A stretch of DNA of 64,000 nucleotides from UBA10438 sp044238605 (GCA_044238605.1 JBIICY010000001.1:124001-188000); one strand, 5' to 3'; positions 9,143 to 18,070 are shown, counted from the first letter of the stretch. The notes: generated by a model from the sequence alone, not told the origin. Translations and numbers: made by a program.

Positions 9143-11548
9143 ATGAAGCTCATTGCAATCCTTGCTGCGCTCGCGCTTTCTATTGGCCATACTGTGGCTG
9201 CCCCTGTTGAATCTGTTGGTACGATCACAGGATCAATTCGTAACGCTGTTACTCAAGAGCTTGTTGTCGGCGCTACCGTCAAACTCGAGGGTACAAAGCT
9301 TGGTGCGTACACAAACACCAAGGGCGAGTTCACGATCAAGAATATTCCGCCGAAGTCGTACACGGTTGTTGTTTCTGCCGTTGGGTTCAAGGGCAAGTCG
9401 CTCTTCAACACTGTGGTTACTTCTGGCAACATTGTAAGTCTATCAATAGACATCGAGCCTGATCTTACGAAGGCGGGATCGATCGACGTAGAAGTTCGCT
9501 CCTTCGGGAAAAGGTCTGAAACGCCCCTTTCCGTGCAGAGCTTAACCACTGAAGAGATCCGTAGCAATCCGGGCGGCAACTTTGACATCTCGCGCGTGCT
9601 GCAGGCACTGCCTGGTGTAGGGGGCGCAACAGGCGGGGCAAGCTTTCGGAATGACATCACCATTCGCGGTGGTGGGCCGAGCGAAAACGTGTACTACCTC
9701 GACGGGATTGAGATTCCACAGATCAACCACTTTGCTACACAGGGCAGCGCGGGAGGTCCAGCTGGTATCCTCAACGTCTCCTTTATCGAGGACGTTAACC
9801 TGAGCTCGTCGTCATTCGGCAGCGGCTACGACAATGCCCTTTCATCCGTAATCGCCATCAAGCAAAAGGACGGTAACAGCGAGAAGCTACAAGGAAACCT
9901 ACGCGTAAGTGCTACTGAAGTGGCTGCAACAGTAGACGGTCCAGTATCCGAGAACACCACAGTAATTGCATCGGCGAGAAAGTCGTATCTGGACTTTCTG
10001 TTTGCAGCCATCGACTTGCCGATACGCCCGAACTACTGGGACTTTCAGTTCAAGACCACGACCAAGATCGACAACAAGACTACGTTGAACGTTATCGGCG
10101 TTGGAGCAATAGACGTGTTCCGCTTTGGCATACCGCGTGAAACGTCGCTGGAAAAGGAATACGTGTTGCGAGCAGCCCCTTCTGTTGACCAATGGAACTA
10201 CACTATCGGAGCCTCTCTTCGTAAGGCGCTCGATAACGGACAGGTCTTCGTCTCGCTCAGCAGAAACATGTTTGACAACAAGCTTCAGCGTACCAAAGAA
10301 GCCCGTGCCGGCAATCCGGCAGAAAAGGTCTTTGATGTCTCTTCGCGCGAGATCGAGAACAAATTCCGTCTTGAGTACACGCAGGTAGCAGATGGTGTCT
10401 CCTACAAGACGGGCGTTCAGGCTCAGTACGTGAAGTACACGAACAACACCTTCAATAAGCTCAACGATTTTGTGACGTTGAATTTTAATTCGAACATCGA
10501 CTTCTTCAAGTACGGCGTGTATGCGGATGCAACAACGAGCTTCCTCAACGACCGACTGCGCGCTACTGCTGGCATTCGTGCTGATGGCAACACGTTTATG
10601 GAAACCGGCAACGACATCTGGCGCACCATCTCCCCTCGCGCTGCATTGTCGTTTATCGTGGACTCTTCATGGAGCATCAATGCAACGGTGGGGCGGTACT
10701 ACAAGATTCCGCAGTATCCGATCCTCGGCTATCGTGATGCAAACAGCAACCTCGTAAACACTGGAGCATCATACATAGGCACAACGCACTATGTGGCTGG
10801 TGTGGAGTATATGCCAGAGCCAAGCATACGTGTAACGATGGAAGGCTTTTACAAGCTTTACGACGGTTATCCTATCTCTACGCTCGACGGAATCTCACTT
10901 GCAAACCAAGGAACAAACTTCGGCATCATCGGCAACGAGCCTATTGTTAGCTCAGGTAAGGGGCGAGCATACGGCGCAGAATTGTTCTTCCAGAAGAAGC
11001 TAACGGAGAACTTCTTCGCAACGATCTCATACACACTGTTGTACAGCGAGTTCACAGGTCTTAACTCCGACAAGTACATCCCATCGGCATGGGACTTCCG
11101 TCACCTCGTAAGCGGCATCGTTGGCTACAAGTTCGGCGAGGGCTGGGAGTTTGGCGGGAAGATCCGTTATGCAGGGGGCTCGCCCTATACCGCGTACGAT
11201 ACAACGGCATCTCGCAGACTGTTCATCCTCAACGGGTTTGGTCAGCTTGATTTTGCCCGCCTGAACGAAGAACGCCTGCGTGCATTCCGTCAGGTAGATG
11301 TACGAATCGATAAGAAGTGGTCCTTTACATCGTGGTCGCTAGACCTCTTCATCGACGTCCAGAACGTCTTTGCCTTCTCCCTCGATGCTCCTGCTCAGTA
11401 CTCCTTTACTCGTACGGCAGACAATGCAGACTGGGCAAGCACAGACGGCCAGCCCGTGCGGCCCGACGGTTCAAACGCAACAGCAGTATTTATCGACAAT
11501 TCCTCGACGTTGGTAACCCCAACGATAGGAATCATCATAGAATTCTAA
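9143..11548 (+). CDS. TonB-dependent outer-membrane receptor with carboxypeptidase-like N-domain
   Basis: Outer-membrane gated channel energised by TonB, 801 residues. A signal peptide starts at MKLIAILAALALS (ATG 9143; the open frame extends to 9029 but that part runs over the hppA terminator). Then come a carboxypeptidase-regulatory-like domain (about residues 25-110), a plug domain ('SLTTEEIRSNPGGNFDISR', 'ITIRGGGPSENVYYLDG') and a long 22-strand barrel ending in phenylalanine, the usual C-terminus of outer-membrane proteins. The substrate cannot be assigned from sequence. No SusD-type partner gene lies next to it, which argues against a polysaccharide-utilisation locus. It is followed at once by tRNA-Lys. 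Confidence 0.9.
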   Translation: MKLIAILAALALSIGHTVAAPVESVGTITGSIRNAVTQELVVGATVKLEGTKLGAYTNTKGEFTIKNIPPKSYTVVVSAVGFKGKSLFNTVVTSGNIVSLSIDIEPDLTKAGSIDVEVRSFGKRSETPLSVQSLTTEEIRSNPGGNFDISRVLQALPGVGGATGGASFRNDITIRGGGPSENVYYLDGIEIPQINHFATQGSAGGPAGILNVSFIEDVNLSSSSFGSGYDNALSSVIAIKQKDGNSEKLQGNLRVSATEVAATVDGPVSENTTVIASARKSYLDFLFAAIDLPIRPNYWDFQFKTTTKIDNKTTLNVIGVGAIDVFRFGIPRETSLEKEYVLRAAPSVDQWNYTIGASLRKALDNGQVFVSLSRNMFDNKLQRTKEARAGNPAEKVFDVSSREIENKFRLEYTQVADGVSYKTGVQAQYVKYTNNTFNKLNDFVTLNFNSNIDFFKYGVYADATTSFLNDRLRATAGIRADGNTFMETGNDIWRTISPRAALSFIVDSSWSINATVGRYYKIPQYPILGYRDANSNLVNTGASYIGTTHYVAGVEYMPEPSIRVTMEGFYKLYDGYPISTLDGISLANQGTNFGIIGNEPIVSSGKGRAYGAELFFQKKLTENFFATISYTLLYSEFTGLNSDKYIPSAWDFRHLVSGIVGYKFGEGWEFGGKIRYAGGSPYTAYDTTASRRLFILNGFGQLDFARLNEERLRAFRQVDVRIDKKWSFTSWSLDLFIDVQNVFAFSLDAPAQYSFTRTADNADWASTDGQPVRPDGSNATAVFIDNSSTLVTPTIGIIIEF

Positions 11549-11557
11549 AAAAGCCCC

Positions 11558-11587
11558 TTGCCAGTTTCGGCGCGAGCAGTATTTTTG
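11558..11587 (+). promoter_or_regulatory. Promoter of tRNA-Lys
   Basis: TTG (11558-11560), a 19-nt spacer and TATTTTTG (11580-11587) match the Bacteroidota -33/-7 consensus TTG-N19-TAnnTTTG. The tRNA 5' end is four nt downstream of the -7 box. Confidence 0.8.
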
Positions 11588-11590
11588 CTC

Positions 11591-11664
11591 GCTTCCTTAG
11601 CTCAGCTGGTTAGAGCAACTGACTCTTAATCAGTGGGTCCGGGGTTCGAGTCCCCGAGGGAGCA
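11591..11664 (+). tRNA. tRNA-Lys (anticodon CTT)
   Basis: A 74-nt cloverleaf: acceptor GCTTCCT/AGGGAGC with one G-U pair, D arm GCTC..GAGC, anticodon stem ACTGA/TCAGT with loop CTCTTAA, T arm CGGGG-TTCGAGT-CCCCG, discriminator A. The anticodon CTT reads AAG. CCA is not encoded. Confidence 0.96.
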
Positions 11665-11673
11665 CACAAAACT

Positions 11674-11710
11674 CAAAAGCCTTCGTTTCGAAAGAAGCGA
11701 AGGCTTTTTT
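11674..11710 (+). terminator. Terminator after tRNA-Lys
   Basis: A stem of about 15 bp (AAAAGCCTTCGTTTC paired with GAAGCGAAGGCTTTT, one G-U pair) closes on a GAAA loop and ends in TTTTTT, 10 nt past the tRNA. Confidence 0.92.
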
Positions 11711-11891
11711 GCGATTACGGGACTACTTGAATACGAAATACGGTATACGACCGTTCGCAATGTGACTTCCAGAAACAGATTGACAGTCGTTGAATGATGT
11801 TCCTTCCAACTGTTGACAGGTAGAAGCTAATCCTAACTCTGGTTTACACGGGTGTTGCAATCTCTGGATATATCTAATCGGACCCCTACTT

Positions 11892-12067
11892 CTCTTTGAC
11901 TACGTCTATGATGCGCAGACCGAGATTTACAACTACGTCAGCATACTTTACAACCGGCAATGCATGCACTCTGCTATTGGATACATCTCGCCAGATAAAC
12001 TCGAGCAACAACTACCCTCTTACACAGCGCGATAAACCACCCTGTCAACTTTGATGGGGAAAGTTCA
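11892..12067 (+). mobile_element. IS3-family insertion sequence relic (3' end of transposase plus right terminal repeat)
   Basis: Frame 11892-12035 encodes the last 47 residues of an IS3-family OrfB (DDE integrase core): the segment 'YNYVSILYNRQCMHSAIGYISP' fits the family's conserved 'fieYNr-R-HSaLGYlSP' tail, including the final region that follows the catalytic Glu. The Glu itself and everything upstream are gone. After the TAA comes a sequence reading 'tgtcaactttgatgggg...gttca' (about 12042-12067), which resembles the right inverted repeat of IS3/IS150-group elements. The 11711-11890 stretch holds no recognisable transposase and no clear left end. The copy cannot transpose. It ends 19 nt before the PAP2 phosphatase start. 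Confidence 0.75.
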
Positions 12068-12082
12068 ACATACGTACCTTTG
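12050..12082 (+). promoter_or_regulatory. Probable hybrid promoter: -33 in IS3 end, -7 in flanking DNA
   Basis: TTTG (12050-12053) lies inside the IS terminal repeat; after 21 nt comes TACCTTTG (12075-12082), a match to TAnnTTTG, outside it. The PAP2 ATG is at 12086, so the transcript would be leaderless or nearly so. Confidence 0.55.
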
Positions 12083-12085
12083 CAC

Positions 12086-12808
12086 ATGAAATTCCTCCTC
12101 GTGCTCCTCCTCGCTGCATGTACGATACATGCACAGCAACCAGACCTAAGCTCGCTCAACTGGGACGGCAGAATCGTCTACGAGTGCAACTCGATAAAGA
12201 GTGAGGGGCTCAAAGAAGTCTCGCGCTTCATTTCAGATGGAGCACGAACAGTGTATATCGGAACGCCAATAGCGCTGTACACATACGGTGTTCTCGCATC
12301 CGCAATCGATGAACCGTCTGCAGCAAATCGCTATGCTGCACAGACAGGACTTCAGGCAGCAACAACACTTGTTCTGTCGTATGCGATTGCCGTTGGAGCC
12401 AAGAACATTGTGAATCGTGAGCGTCCGTACGTGGCTCATCCCGACCTCATTGTCAATGGCGAAGGGAGAGTCGACACACACATGAACTCGTTCCCATCCG
12501 GACACAGCACGGGAACAGCAGCAATTGCTGCAACGATGATCTTGCGATATCCAACCTGGTATGTGATCGCGCCGTCTGTCGGGTATGCCCTCTGGATGGG
12601 ATTCTCGCGCATGAACCTCGGCGTTCACTACTTCACGGATGTTCTCACTGGTTATGCCATAGGAACAGGCGTTGCATGTGGCGTCCATCTGATTAGCAAT
12701 GAACTCTTCAAGCTTGCCGAGCCAATTCTGCCATCTGATGGTTCCATCGTTGTTGGCCTGGCCGGCACACCCACAATGCCGGTCTTAACGGTGTCGATGC
12801 GCTTCTGA
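12086..12808 (+). CDS. Secreted PAP2-superfamily (acid phosphatase/lipid phosphatase) protein
   Basis: Phosphatase of the type 2 phosphatidic acid phosphatase fold, 240 residues, with a cleavable signal peptide (MKFLLVLLLAACTIHAQ). The three family motifs are complete: KNIVNRERPY (K-x6-RP), SFPSGHS (PSGH, catalytic His) and SRMNLGVHYFTDVLTG (SR-x5-H-x3-D). The substrate could be a phospholipid, undecaprenyl pyrophosphate or a soluble phosphate ester. ATG 12086 is preferred to an in-frame TTG six nt upstream. There is no Shine-Dalgarno; the region just upstream is the end of an IS3 relic that seems to supply part of the promoter. Confidence 0.88.
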   Translation: MKFLLVLLLAACTIHAQQPDLSSLNWDGRIVYECNSIKSEGLKEVSRFISDGARTVYIGTPIALYTYGVLASAIDEPSAANRYAAQTGLQAATTLVLSYAIAVGAKNIVNRERPYVAHPDLIVNGEGRVDTHMNSFPSGHSTGTAAIAATMILRYPTWYVIAPSVGYALWMGFSRMNLGVHYFTDVLTGYAIGTGVACGVHLISNELFKLAEPILPSDGSIVVGLAGTPTMPVLTVSMRF

Positions 12809-13036
12809 TTCAAGCAGCGTCAAAACATCATGACCTAGCAGCATGTGCTTGATATGGCTCAGTGAGGGCGCTAGTCGATGGATGTAGGAGTCCTTTTTAA
12901 GAACGTAGAACGACAGCAAAAGGAGCGGATAGCAAGCATCAATGGTCTTCATCCCGTGGTCGCCACTTCCATCTTTACATACAATGATGTCACTGCAGAT
13001 GATTGGTTCGTTGTATAGAATTCGCTGGTCGCTCAT
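12785..13036 (-). CDS. Hypothetical small protein
   Basis: Open frame of 83 codons starting MSDQRILYNE with a weak AGG six nt before the ATG. It overlaps the end of the convergent PAP2 gene by 24 bp and otherwise fills the space before the DUF418 gene. The middle is hydrophobic ('YPLLLLSFYVL') and the end rich in His and Leu. I do not recognise the family, and no -7 promoter box is seen upstream, so this may be a chance frame. Confidence 0.35.
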   Translation of the reverse strand: MSDQRILYNEPIICSDIIVCKDGSGDHGMKTIDACYPLLLLSFYVLKKDSYIHRLAPSLSHIKHMLLGHDVLTLLESEAHRHR

Positions 13037-13052
13037 ACTAACCTGATCAGTT

Positions 13053-13060
13053 TACATTTG
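13053..13060 (+). promoter_or_regulatory. Promoter -7 box of the DUF418 gene
   Basis: TACATTTG matches TAnnTTTG, 12 nt before the GTG at 13073. Its last base is also the first base of the GGAG that looks like a ribosome site, so if this promoter is used the GGAG would be transcribed only in part or not at all. Confidence 0.45.
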
Positions 13061-13072
13061 GAGATTTCGAAC

Positions 13073-14170
13073 GTGGTTGCAGGCCGTGAAGGAACAAGCA
13101 ATAGGATTCATGAGTTAGATGTTCTGAGGGGCGTAGCGCTTTGTGGCATATTTCTCGTGAATATGGTCGACTTCAGTGGATCGGCGCTCAGAGTAGGGAC
13201 TTTTGCTGCACGAGGAACGGCGGTGGATCAGATTGTCGATCTGGCGATAGCCTGTTTTGCTCTGACGAAATTCTATCTGCTCTTCAGCTTCCTCTTCGGG
13301 GTCGGCTTTGCTGTGCAGATGCAACGAATGCAGCAATCCGGACGCCCATTTTTACGACTGTATCTTCAACGGCTAAGTGTATTGCTGCTGATCGGTCTTG
13401 CGCATTCGATCCTCGTCTGGGACGGTGACATTCTGCGACTCTATGTGCTTGCCGGCGTTCTACTACTGACGTTGCGAAACCAGCCCTCTAGGATGCTCTT
13501 GCTGATAGCAGGAGGTATTGCTCTTGCAGGAGCTGCCTACTTCAGCTGTGTCCCAATTGAAGATGCAAGCACGCTGACGTCACCGGCGAGCGTAAGGGCG
13601 TACTCGTCAGGCACATATGTTGATGTTGTCATACTCCGTGCTTCGGAACGATCCATTGTGGATATCCAGATCCCGATGGTCTTTACTATGTTCCTGGTCG
13701 GACTGGTTGTAGGACGTGAAGAAATCCTCTCGAACATTCGCAATCATGAGGTCTTTCTCCGCCGCGCATGGAAGGTGGCACTGCCCCTCGGCATCATTGG
13801 ATCATTGGCATTGCTGGTTGGCTACATCACATCGAGTCCTTTACTCGTGAGCCTCAGCATACATGTAGGAGCCCCCTTGCTCAGCTTTGCCTACTTTGCA
13901 CTGATAGTTCTCAACGCCCGACGTCTGCGGCTGTTTGCCTATGCCGGCCGGATGGCCCTTACTAACTACCTCATGCAATCGGTAGTTGCTACGACGCTGT
14001 TCTACGGGTATGGATTTGGACTATACGACCAGTTCTCGGCAACAGTGTCAACATTCCTTGCCTTACTCATTCTCGCCGCACAGATCGCCCTAAGCAAGAT
14101 GTGGCTGTCACGCTATCCCATGGGACCGATGGAATGGGTCTGGCGCAGGCTGGCAGGAGTAGGAAGATAG
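13073..14170 (+). CDS. DUF418/YeiB-family multipass membrane protein
   Basis: Inner-membrane protein of about 365 residues with the family's opening 'R-x-x-x-LDVLRGVALCGIFLVN' and eight to ten hydrophobic segments. The C-terminal DUF418 part begins around residue 215 and shows the conserved 'GRMALTNYLMQS' and a closing 'GPMEWVWR'. The function of the family is not established; roles in cell-envelope metabolism or transport have been suggested. The start is uncertain: a TTG at 13058 lies inside the -7 box, so the GTG at 13073, nine nt after GGAG, is preferred. It stands alone between the PAP2 gene and a small membrane-protein gene. Confidence 0.85.
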   Translation: MVAGREGTSNRIHELDVLRGVALCGIFLVNMVDFSGSALRVGTFAARGTAVDQIVDLAIACFALTKFYLLFSFLFGVGFAVQMQRMQQSGRPFLRLYLQRLSVLLLIGLAHSILVWDGDILRLYVLAGVLLLTLRNQPSRMLLLIAGGIALAGAAYFSCVPIEDASTLTSPASVRAYSSGTYVDVVILRASERSIVDIQIPMVFTMFLVGLVVGREEILSNIRNHEVFLRRAWKVALPLGIIGSLALLVGYITSSPLLVSLSIHVGAPLLSFAYFALIVLNARRLRLFAYAGRMALTNYLMQSVVATTLFYGYGFGLYDQFSATVSTFLALLILAAQIALSKMWLSRYPMGPMEWVWRRLAGVGR

Positions 14171-14453
14171 GCCCCTCACCACCAAGCGTACTGGCGGGAT
14201 TTGAGGAGACTATCGCTGTTCAACGTGGCAAGAAGATGGGTAGGCCAACCGGCAGCTGGATTGAGCGCGATTCACCACTCAATGCTCGACTCACATCCGC
14301 ATCCAGCCTTAGCACGCACTGCAAACCTCATCACGACCAGCGAGGTTGTTTTTTTGACGCTAACCCAAAAACAATCAAGAAACCTAAGATTCGCAGCAAT
14401 GGTCTAATGCAAACCGTTTGTGCGGAACTATTACAGTCATTTGCGGAGAATCT

Positions 14454-14696
14454 ATGAATCCAAAGATCAATCGCGTGCTTTATGCAGGCTTCATTGCAAT
14501 AAGCATATTCATGCTCTGCAAGTCTGATTACGTGACCGCTGCCTCCAACATGGGTATAGCCCTTGTGTTTGACCCATTCGACCCAAAGCAGGAGTGGAAA
14601 CAACGTCCTGTCTGGCAGCGTGCCTGGCTTATCATTCACCTTGCAATCGTGGCAGGACTTTTCGGACTTGGCCTCGGGTTAGATGATCGCCCGTAA
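14454..14696 (+). CDS. Small membrane protein, unknown function
   Basis: Eighty residues starting MNPKINRVLYAGFIAIS, with a GGAG-type ribosome site. There are two hydrophobic helices (about residues 8-25 and 58-75) joined by a polar loop 'FDPFDPKQEWKQRPVWQRAW'. This two-helix arrangement with a conserved FDPFD-like loop is common among small Bacteroidota membrane proteins, but I know of no assigned function. The 283 nt upstream (14171-14453) hold no convincing gene. Confidence 0.7.
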   Translation: MNPKINRVLYAGFIAISIFMLCKSDYVTAASNMGIALVFDPFDPKQEWKQRPVWQRAWLIIHLAIVAGLFGLGLGLDDRP

Positions 14697-14788
14697 TCGG
14701 GCCAATCACTGCATGTTGTTGAAACGATCTAAGCAGCGGCATACTGCTCCGTATCTTTCTTCTTCATCGTCATTCGCAAGGGTACATC

Positions 14789-15241
14789 ATGAGCATCGCT
14801 GAACGTCTAAGTTTGATCGAGCATCCTGAAGGGGGCTTCTATCGCGAGTATTACCGTTCCTCGATAACAGTACCAACAGTAAACGGTCCACGCAGCGCTG
14901 CAACGTCAATCTGGTTCTGTCTTCCCGTAGGAGTAGTGTCGCACTTTCATCGCTTATCTAACGACGAGATCTGGTATTGGCACGAGGGTGGGCCCGTGAA
15001 GGTTCACATCATCCATCCCGACGGACGCTACGAATGTGTAGAGCTTGGACCGCCCCCTTACACTTACTCGGCAGTGCTGCCCGCAGGTACGTGGTTCGGT
15101 GCAGAATCTGTTGGATCAGACGTGCTGGTTTCGGCTATGGTGGCACCTGGGTTTGATTTTGAAGATTTTGAGCTGGCTAAGAGTGATGAGCTTACTGAGT
15201 TGTTCCCGCAGCATGCGTCGGTCATACAGCGGTTGACGTAG
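14789..15241 (+). CDS. Cupin_5 (DUF985) domain protein
   Basis: A 150-residue single-domain cupin. The segments 'EHPEGGFYREYYRS', 'SAATSIWFCLP', 'SHFHRLSNDEIWYWHEG' and the closing 'VSAMVAPGFDFEDFELA' are the conserved blocks of the DUF985 family; the His and Glu of 'HFHRL...DEIWYWHEG' are likely metal or ligand contacts of the beta-barrel. Members are thought to be small-molecule isomerase- or epimerase-like proteins of unknown substrate. It is probably cytoplasmic, as there is no signal peptide. A TATCTTTC sequence about 30 nt upstream is one base off the -7 consensus. Confidence 0.88.
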   Translation: MSIAERLSLIEHPEGGFYREYYRSSITVPTVNGPRSAATSIWFCLPVGVVSHFHRLSNDEIWYWHEGGPVKVHIIHPDGRYECVELGPPPYTYSAVLPAGTWFGAESVGSDVLVSAMVAPGFDFEDFELAKSDELTELFPQHASVIQRLT

Positions 15242-15407
15242 CCAATGTCTCTTCAGCTACGTTTATGGAAGAATCAACAGTTGGAATTGAAGAATGTCCC
15301 GTGACTTGTTGTTATTAAGTCTATGGTAAGGGAATTGATGCTGCACTGATATCCCGTATTTTCTTCACTATTGCCAATAGCATCAAAACAATAGTCAAGG
15401 CTCTGCA

Positions 15408-16679
15408 ATGAATGTCTTTTCGCGTTCGCGTCTCTTTACCTGCATTTTCAGCATCAGTCTGGTGCTACTTTCGAGCTTCACCTCTGGATGCAACCCAGAC
15501 TCATCACCAGTTACGCCAGCCGACCCAGGGCTTCTTGTAAGTCATGAACAGATCGCTACCTACGGGGATGCAGACTTTGAGAGGATAAGGTCCACCGAAC
15601 TCGATGATTTCTTCATCGGTTCGACGATGAAGGGCAGCGATTTTCGCAGTGGCCTTGTCAGCACATACAAGAAGGTAACACTATATCGTGTTGCCTACGA
15701 AACCATGATACCCGAGTTTGGCAATCAAAAGGTTATAGCCTACGGCTTGGTCGCAATTCCCGAGGGAGCATCAAATGGATCGCCTGTTGTTTCGTATCAG
15801 CACGGCACCGAGTTCAGTAAGGAAGGAGCCCCGTCAAATATCGAGGAGTCATACGAGACAAAGGTTGCTCTTCTTCAGTTCGCATCGCAAGGGTACATCG
15901 TTATCGCAGCAGACTACATTGGCAACGGTCCATTGTCAGCAGAGACAAACACCCTTTTCGTAAAGAGAAGCTGTGAGCAAGGGATGTTCGATATGCACAC
16001 GGCCTCCATGGCCTTTCTAAAGAAGATGAACATCACTCCGGGCAAGCTCTTCCTTCTTGGATGGTCGCAAGGAGGCTACAATACGCTGTTACATTTCCGA
16101 ATGCTAGAATCAAACAACATACCTATCGCTGGTGTAGCCACTGCCACTGGCCCTGGTGATCCAATGCAGTTTATCGGACGAGTATTGTTTTCTCCTCGAG
16201 ATTTTGATGCACCTTGGCAGGCACCAGGCATTACGAACATGCTGTTCGCATACGAGAAGTACTACAAACTCGAGAACTGCACAAAGCTGTTCATCAGGCC
16301 TTCGAAGTATCAGGTTGCTAAAGATTTCTACGAGTTTAAGGTCCCGTTCTCAAAGTATCTCGCGGCCCGAGCGGATGTGCTTGACAGTATTTTCACACCA
16401 GAGTTCTATGCTACTGCGAAAAACACGTCTCACCCATTCTGGGTATTGTTCTCACAGGCCTCTGCCTATCAATGGCTGAGCAAAGCACCGCTCAGACAAT
16501 ACTATAGTAATCGAGATGAAGCCGTGTCGGCCGATGTTGCTACGATGGCGGCTAGATATCAAACCAGCATTGGTAAAACGAACGCGACCACTCATGATGC
16601 GGGACCAACTGCAGATCACAGGTCTATCTACCTGTACACGCTCGTAGACGTTAAACCGTGGTTCGACAGCCTGAAGTAG
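15408..16679 (+). CDS. Alpha/beta-hydrolase lipoprotein (array copy 1)
   Basis: First of five related genes. The 423-residue product has a signal peptide ending in a lipobox with Cys28 (FTSGC), so it should be a lipoprotein. The catalytic triad of a secreted lipase/esterase is visible: Ser220 in the nucleophile elbow GWSQGG, probable Asp370 in SNRDE, and His404 in ADHRS. An oxyanion-type HG motif (YQHGT) lies near residue 128. The overall layout resembles bacterial relatives of the secretory lipase (LIP) family. The natural substrate is unknown. It converges on copy 2 across a bidirectional terminator. Compared with copies 3 and 4 the central part differs (for example FSPRDF instead of FARRDF). 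Confidence 0.85.
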   Translation: MNVFSRSRLFTCIFSISLVLLSSFTSGCNPDSSPVTPADPGLLVSHEQIATYGDADFERIRSTELDDFFIGSTMKGSDFRSGLVSTYKKVTLYRVAYETMIPEFGNQKVIAYGLVAIPEGASNGSPVVSYQHGTEFSKEGAPSNIEESYETKVALLQFASQGYIVIAADYIGNGPLSAETNTLFVKRSCEQGMFDMHTASMAFLKKMNITPGKLFLLGWSQGGYNTLLHFRMLESNNIPIAGVATATGPGDPMQFIGRVLFSPRDFDAPWQAPGITNMLFAYEKYYKLENCTKLFIRPSKYQVAKDFYEFKVPFSKYLAARADVLDSIFTPEFYATAKNTSHPFWVLFSQASAYQWLSKAPLRQYYSNRDEAVSADVATMAARYQTSIGKTNATTHDAGPTADHRSIYLYTLVDVKPWFDSLK

Positions 16680-16721
16680 CATGGCCCGATATACATTCTG
16701 ATCAATTGGACGAGAACAAAC

Positions 16722-16757
16722 AAGCCCCGTCACGCTGCTGTGTGACGGGGCTTTTCA
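16722..16757 (+). terminator. Bidirectional terminator between hydrolase copies 1 and 2
   Basis: A 12-bp stem (AAGCCCCGTCAC at 16722-16733 with GTGACGGGGCTT at 16742-16753) followed by TT. It lies between the convergent stop codons at 16679 and 16787. Confidence 0.85.
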
Positions 16758-16786
16758 TTGTTAAGGGGCAACAGGAAGAAGTTACG

Positions 16787-18040
16787 TTACTGCATACTAT
16801 CGAACCATGGCTTCGATTTGATGAGTGATATGATGTACACGGATCTGTGATCAGCATTAGGTGCAGCTTCTATTGATTCAGCAGTAGAGCCAGGGAAGTT
16901 CTTCTGATACTCTACGACTTTGCACGAGACTTCGGGGAAGATGTATTCATCTTTGTTGCTGTAATAAGCCCTATACGGACAGCGCACCTGGAAACTGTAT
17001 GCATTCGCATTCTTAAGTGCCTGCCAAAAGGGCGCTGTACCAGCTTTGGCATCATCCAAGAACTGCTGCGTATACAGGCTATCGAACGTGAGAGGAATCT
17101 TTGAAAAGTAATCCTGATAGCTCATTTCCAAATTGTAGAAGGAGCGAGCATACTCATAATAGGCAGGTTTAACAGCTGCACGCGCATACCCATTAAGGCT
17201 ATAATACTGGTCGTACGCGAACACAATACTCGAGGCAATTCCTACAGCGAATGGGGCTTGCGTCGATGGTGGTTCAATTGCCATCTTACGTACGAATGTA
17301 TACGAATCGGATGGTCCAGATGCCGTAACAGTTGCTGCGACAGGTTCATTCTGTTCCTGCAAATGACGCAAGAAGACGTCAGTGCTAAATCCGCCCTGCG
17401 ACCATCCGTGAAGGAAGAGCTTGCCGTGCGAGATATTGTTCTGCTTAAGAAACTCTTTTGATGCTTTAAGCATGTCGGAACACGCCTGCACCGTACTATT
17501 CATGATACAGTACGAATTAGGGAGGTCCGATCCAGGAGTTACACCAAAGTAGTCGGCCATAATCACGATGTAGCCCTGCGATGCAAACTGTGACAGCACA
17601 AACTGGGTTTCCATGGAGCCATCTGGATATGTTGGGCTCCACTCGTGAGACCACACCGTGCCGTGCTGATAACTGAGAAGAGGTGCTCCTGGCTGCACAT
17701 CATCCGGGATTGCAACCAATCCGTACGCTGTAACAGCCTTGTTATTCATCTCTGGCACCACGGATGAATACGCAATTTTATAGAGCTTTACACCCTTTTG
17801 TGCACCCTCCAGCTGACTGCGAAACCCCGATGCCGGCATTGTACCGTTGGTTAAGAATACGTCGAGGACGCTATCTACAATTGCCTGTACTCGGCCCTTG
17901 CTGTAGTATCCAATTGTATCAACTCCTACGAGCCTGCCGGTTGTTGCTGGGACAACTGGAGAGTCAGAAGTACACGATGACCCCATGATGCATGCAGCAA
18001 GGACCAACGTGAGCGAAAAGAACGCGCGAAAGTTGTTCAT
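16787..18040 (-). CDS. Alpha/beta-hydrolase lipoprotein (array copy 2, inverted)
   Basis: The most divergent member, 417 residues, on the opposite strand. Lipobox Cys23 (MGSSC) follows a hydrophobic signal. The nucleophile motif GWSQGG, the 'SNKDE' acid segment and the 'ADHRS' histidine segment are intact, so activity is expected. It shares the ordering of motifs with copy 1 (YQHGT, QFASQGYIVI-ADY, PWFDS end) but differs widely between them. Start ATG 18040 is chosen over one at 18082 because it gives a standard signal peptide. It is divergent from copy 3, and its -7 box (18071-18078) lies between them. Confidence 0.85.
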   Translation of the reverse strand: MNNFRAFFSLTLVLAACIMGSSCTSDSPVVPATTGRLVGVDTIGYYSKGRVQAIVDSVLDVFLTNGTMPASGFRSQLEGAQKGVKLYKIAYSSVVPEMNNKAVTAYGLVAIPDDVQPGAPLLSYQHGTVWSHEWSPTYPDGSMETQFVLSQFASQGYIVIMADYFGVTPGSDLPNSYCIMNSTVQACSDMLKASKEFLKQNNISHGKLFLHGWSQGGFSTDVFLRHLQEQNEPVAATVTASGPSDSYTFVRKMAIEPPSTQAPFAVGIASSIVFAYDQYYSLNGYARAAVKPAYYEYARSFYNLEMSYQDYFSKIPLTFDSLYTQQFLDDAKAGTAPFWQALKNANAYSFQVRCPYRAYYSNKDEYIFPEVSCKVVEYQKNFPGSTAESIEAAPNADHRSVYIISLIKSKPWFDSMQ

Positions 18041-18070
18041 ATGCTTATCGATAGATATTGTGAAGACCGA

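Noticed and set aside
12233..12688. 151-codon minus frame within the PAP2 gene
   Set aside because: Shadow of a gene with complete catalytic motifs; the translated sequence is Cys-rich and resembles no family.
14200..14457. Plus-strand frame with a fragment 'RGKKMGRPTGSW' that recalls the tail of serine recombinases
   Set aside because: Only about twelve residues fit, no helix-turn-helix follows, and no recombinase core lies upstream; probably chance.
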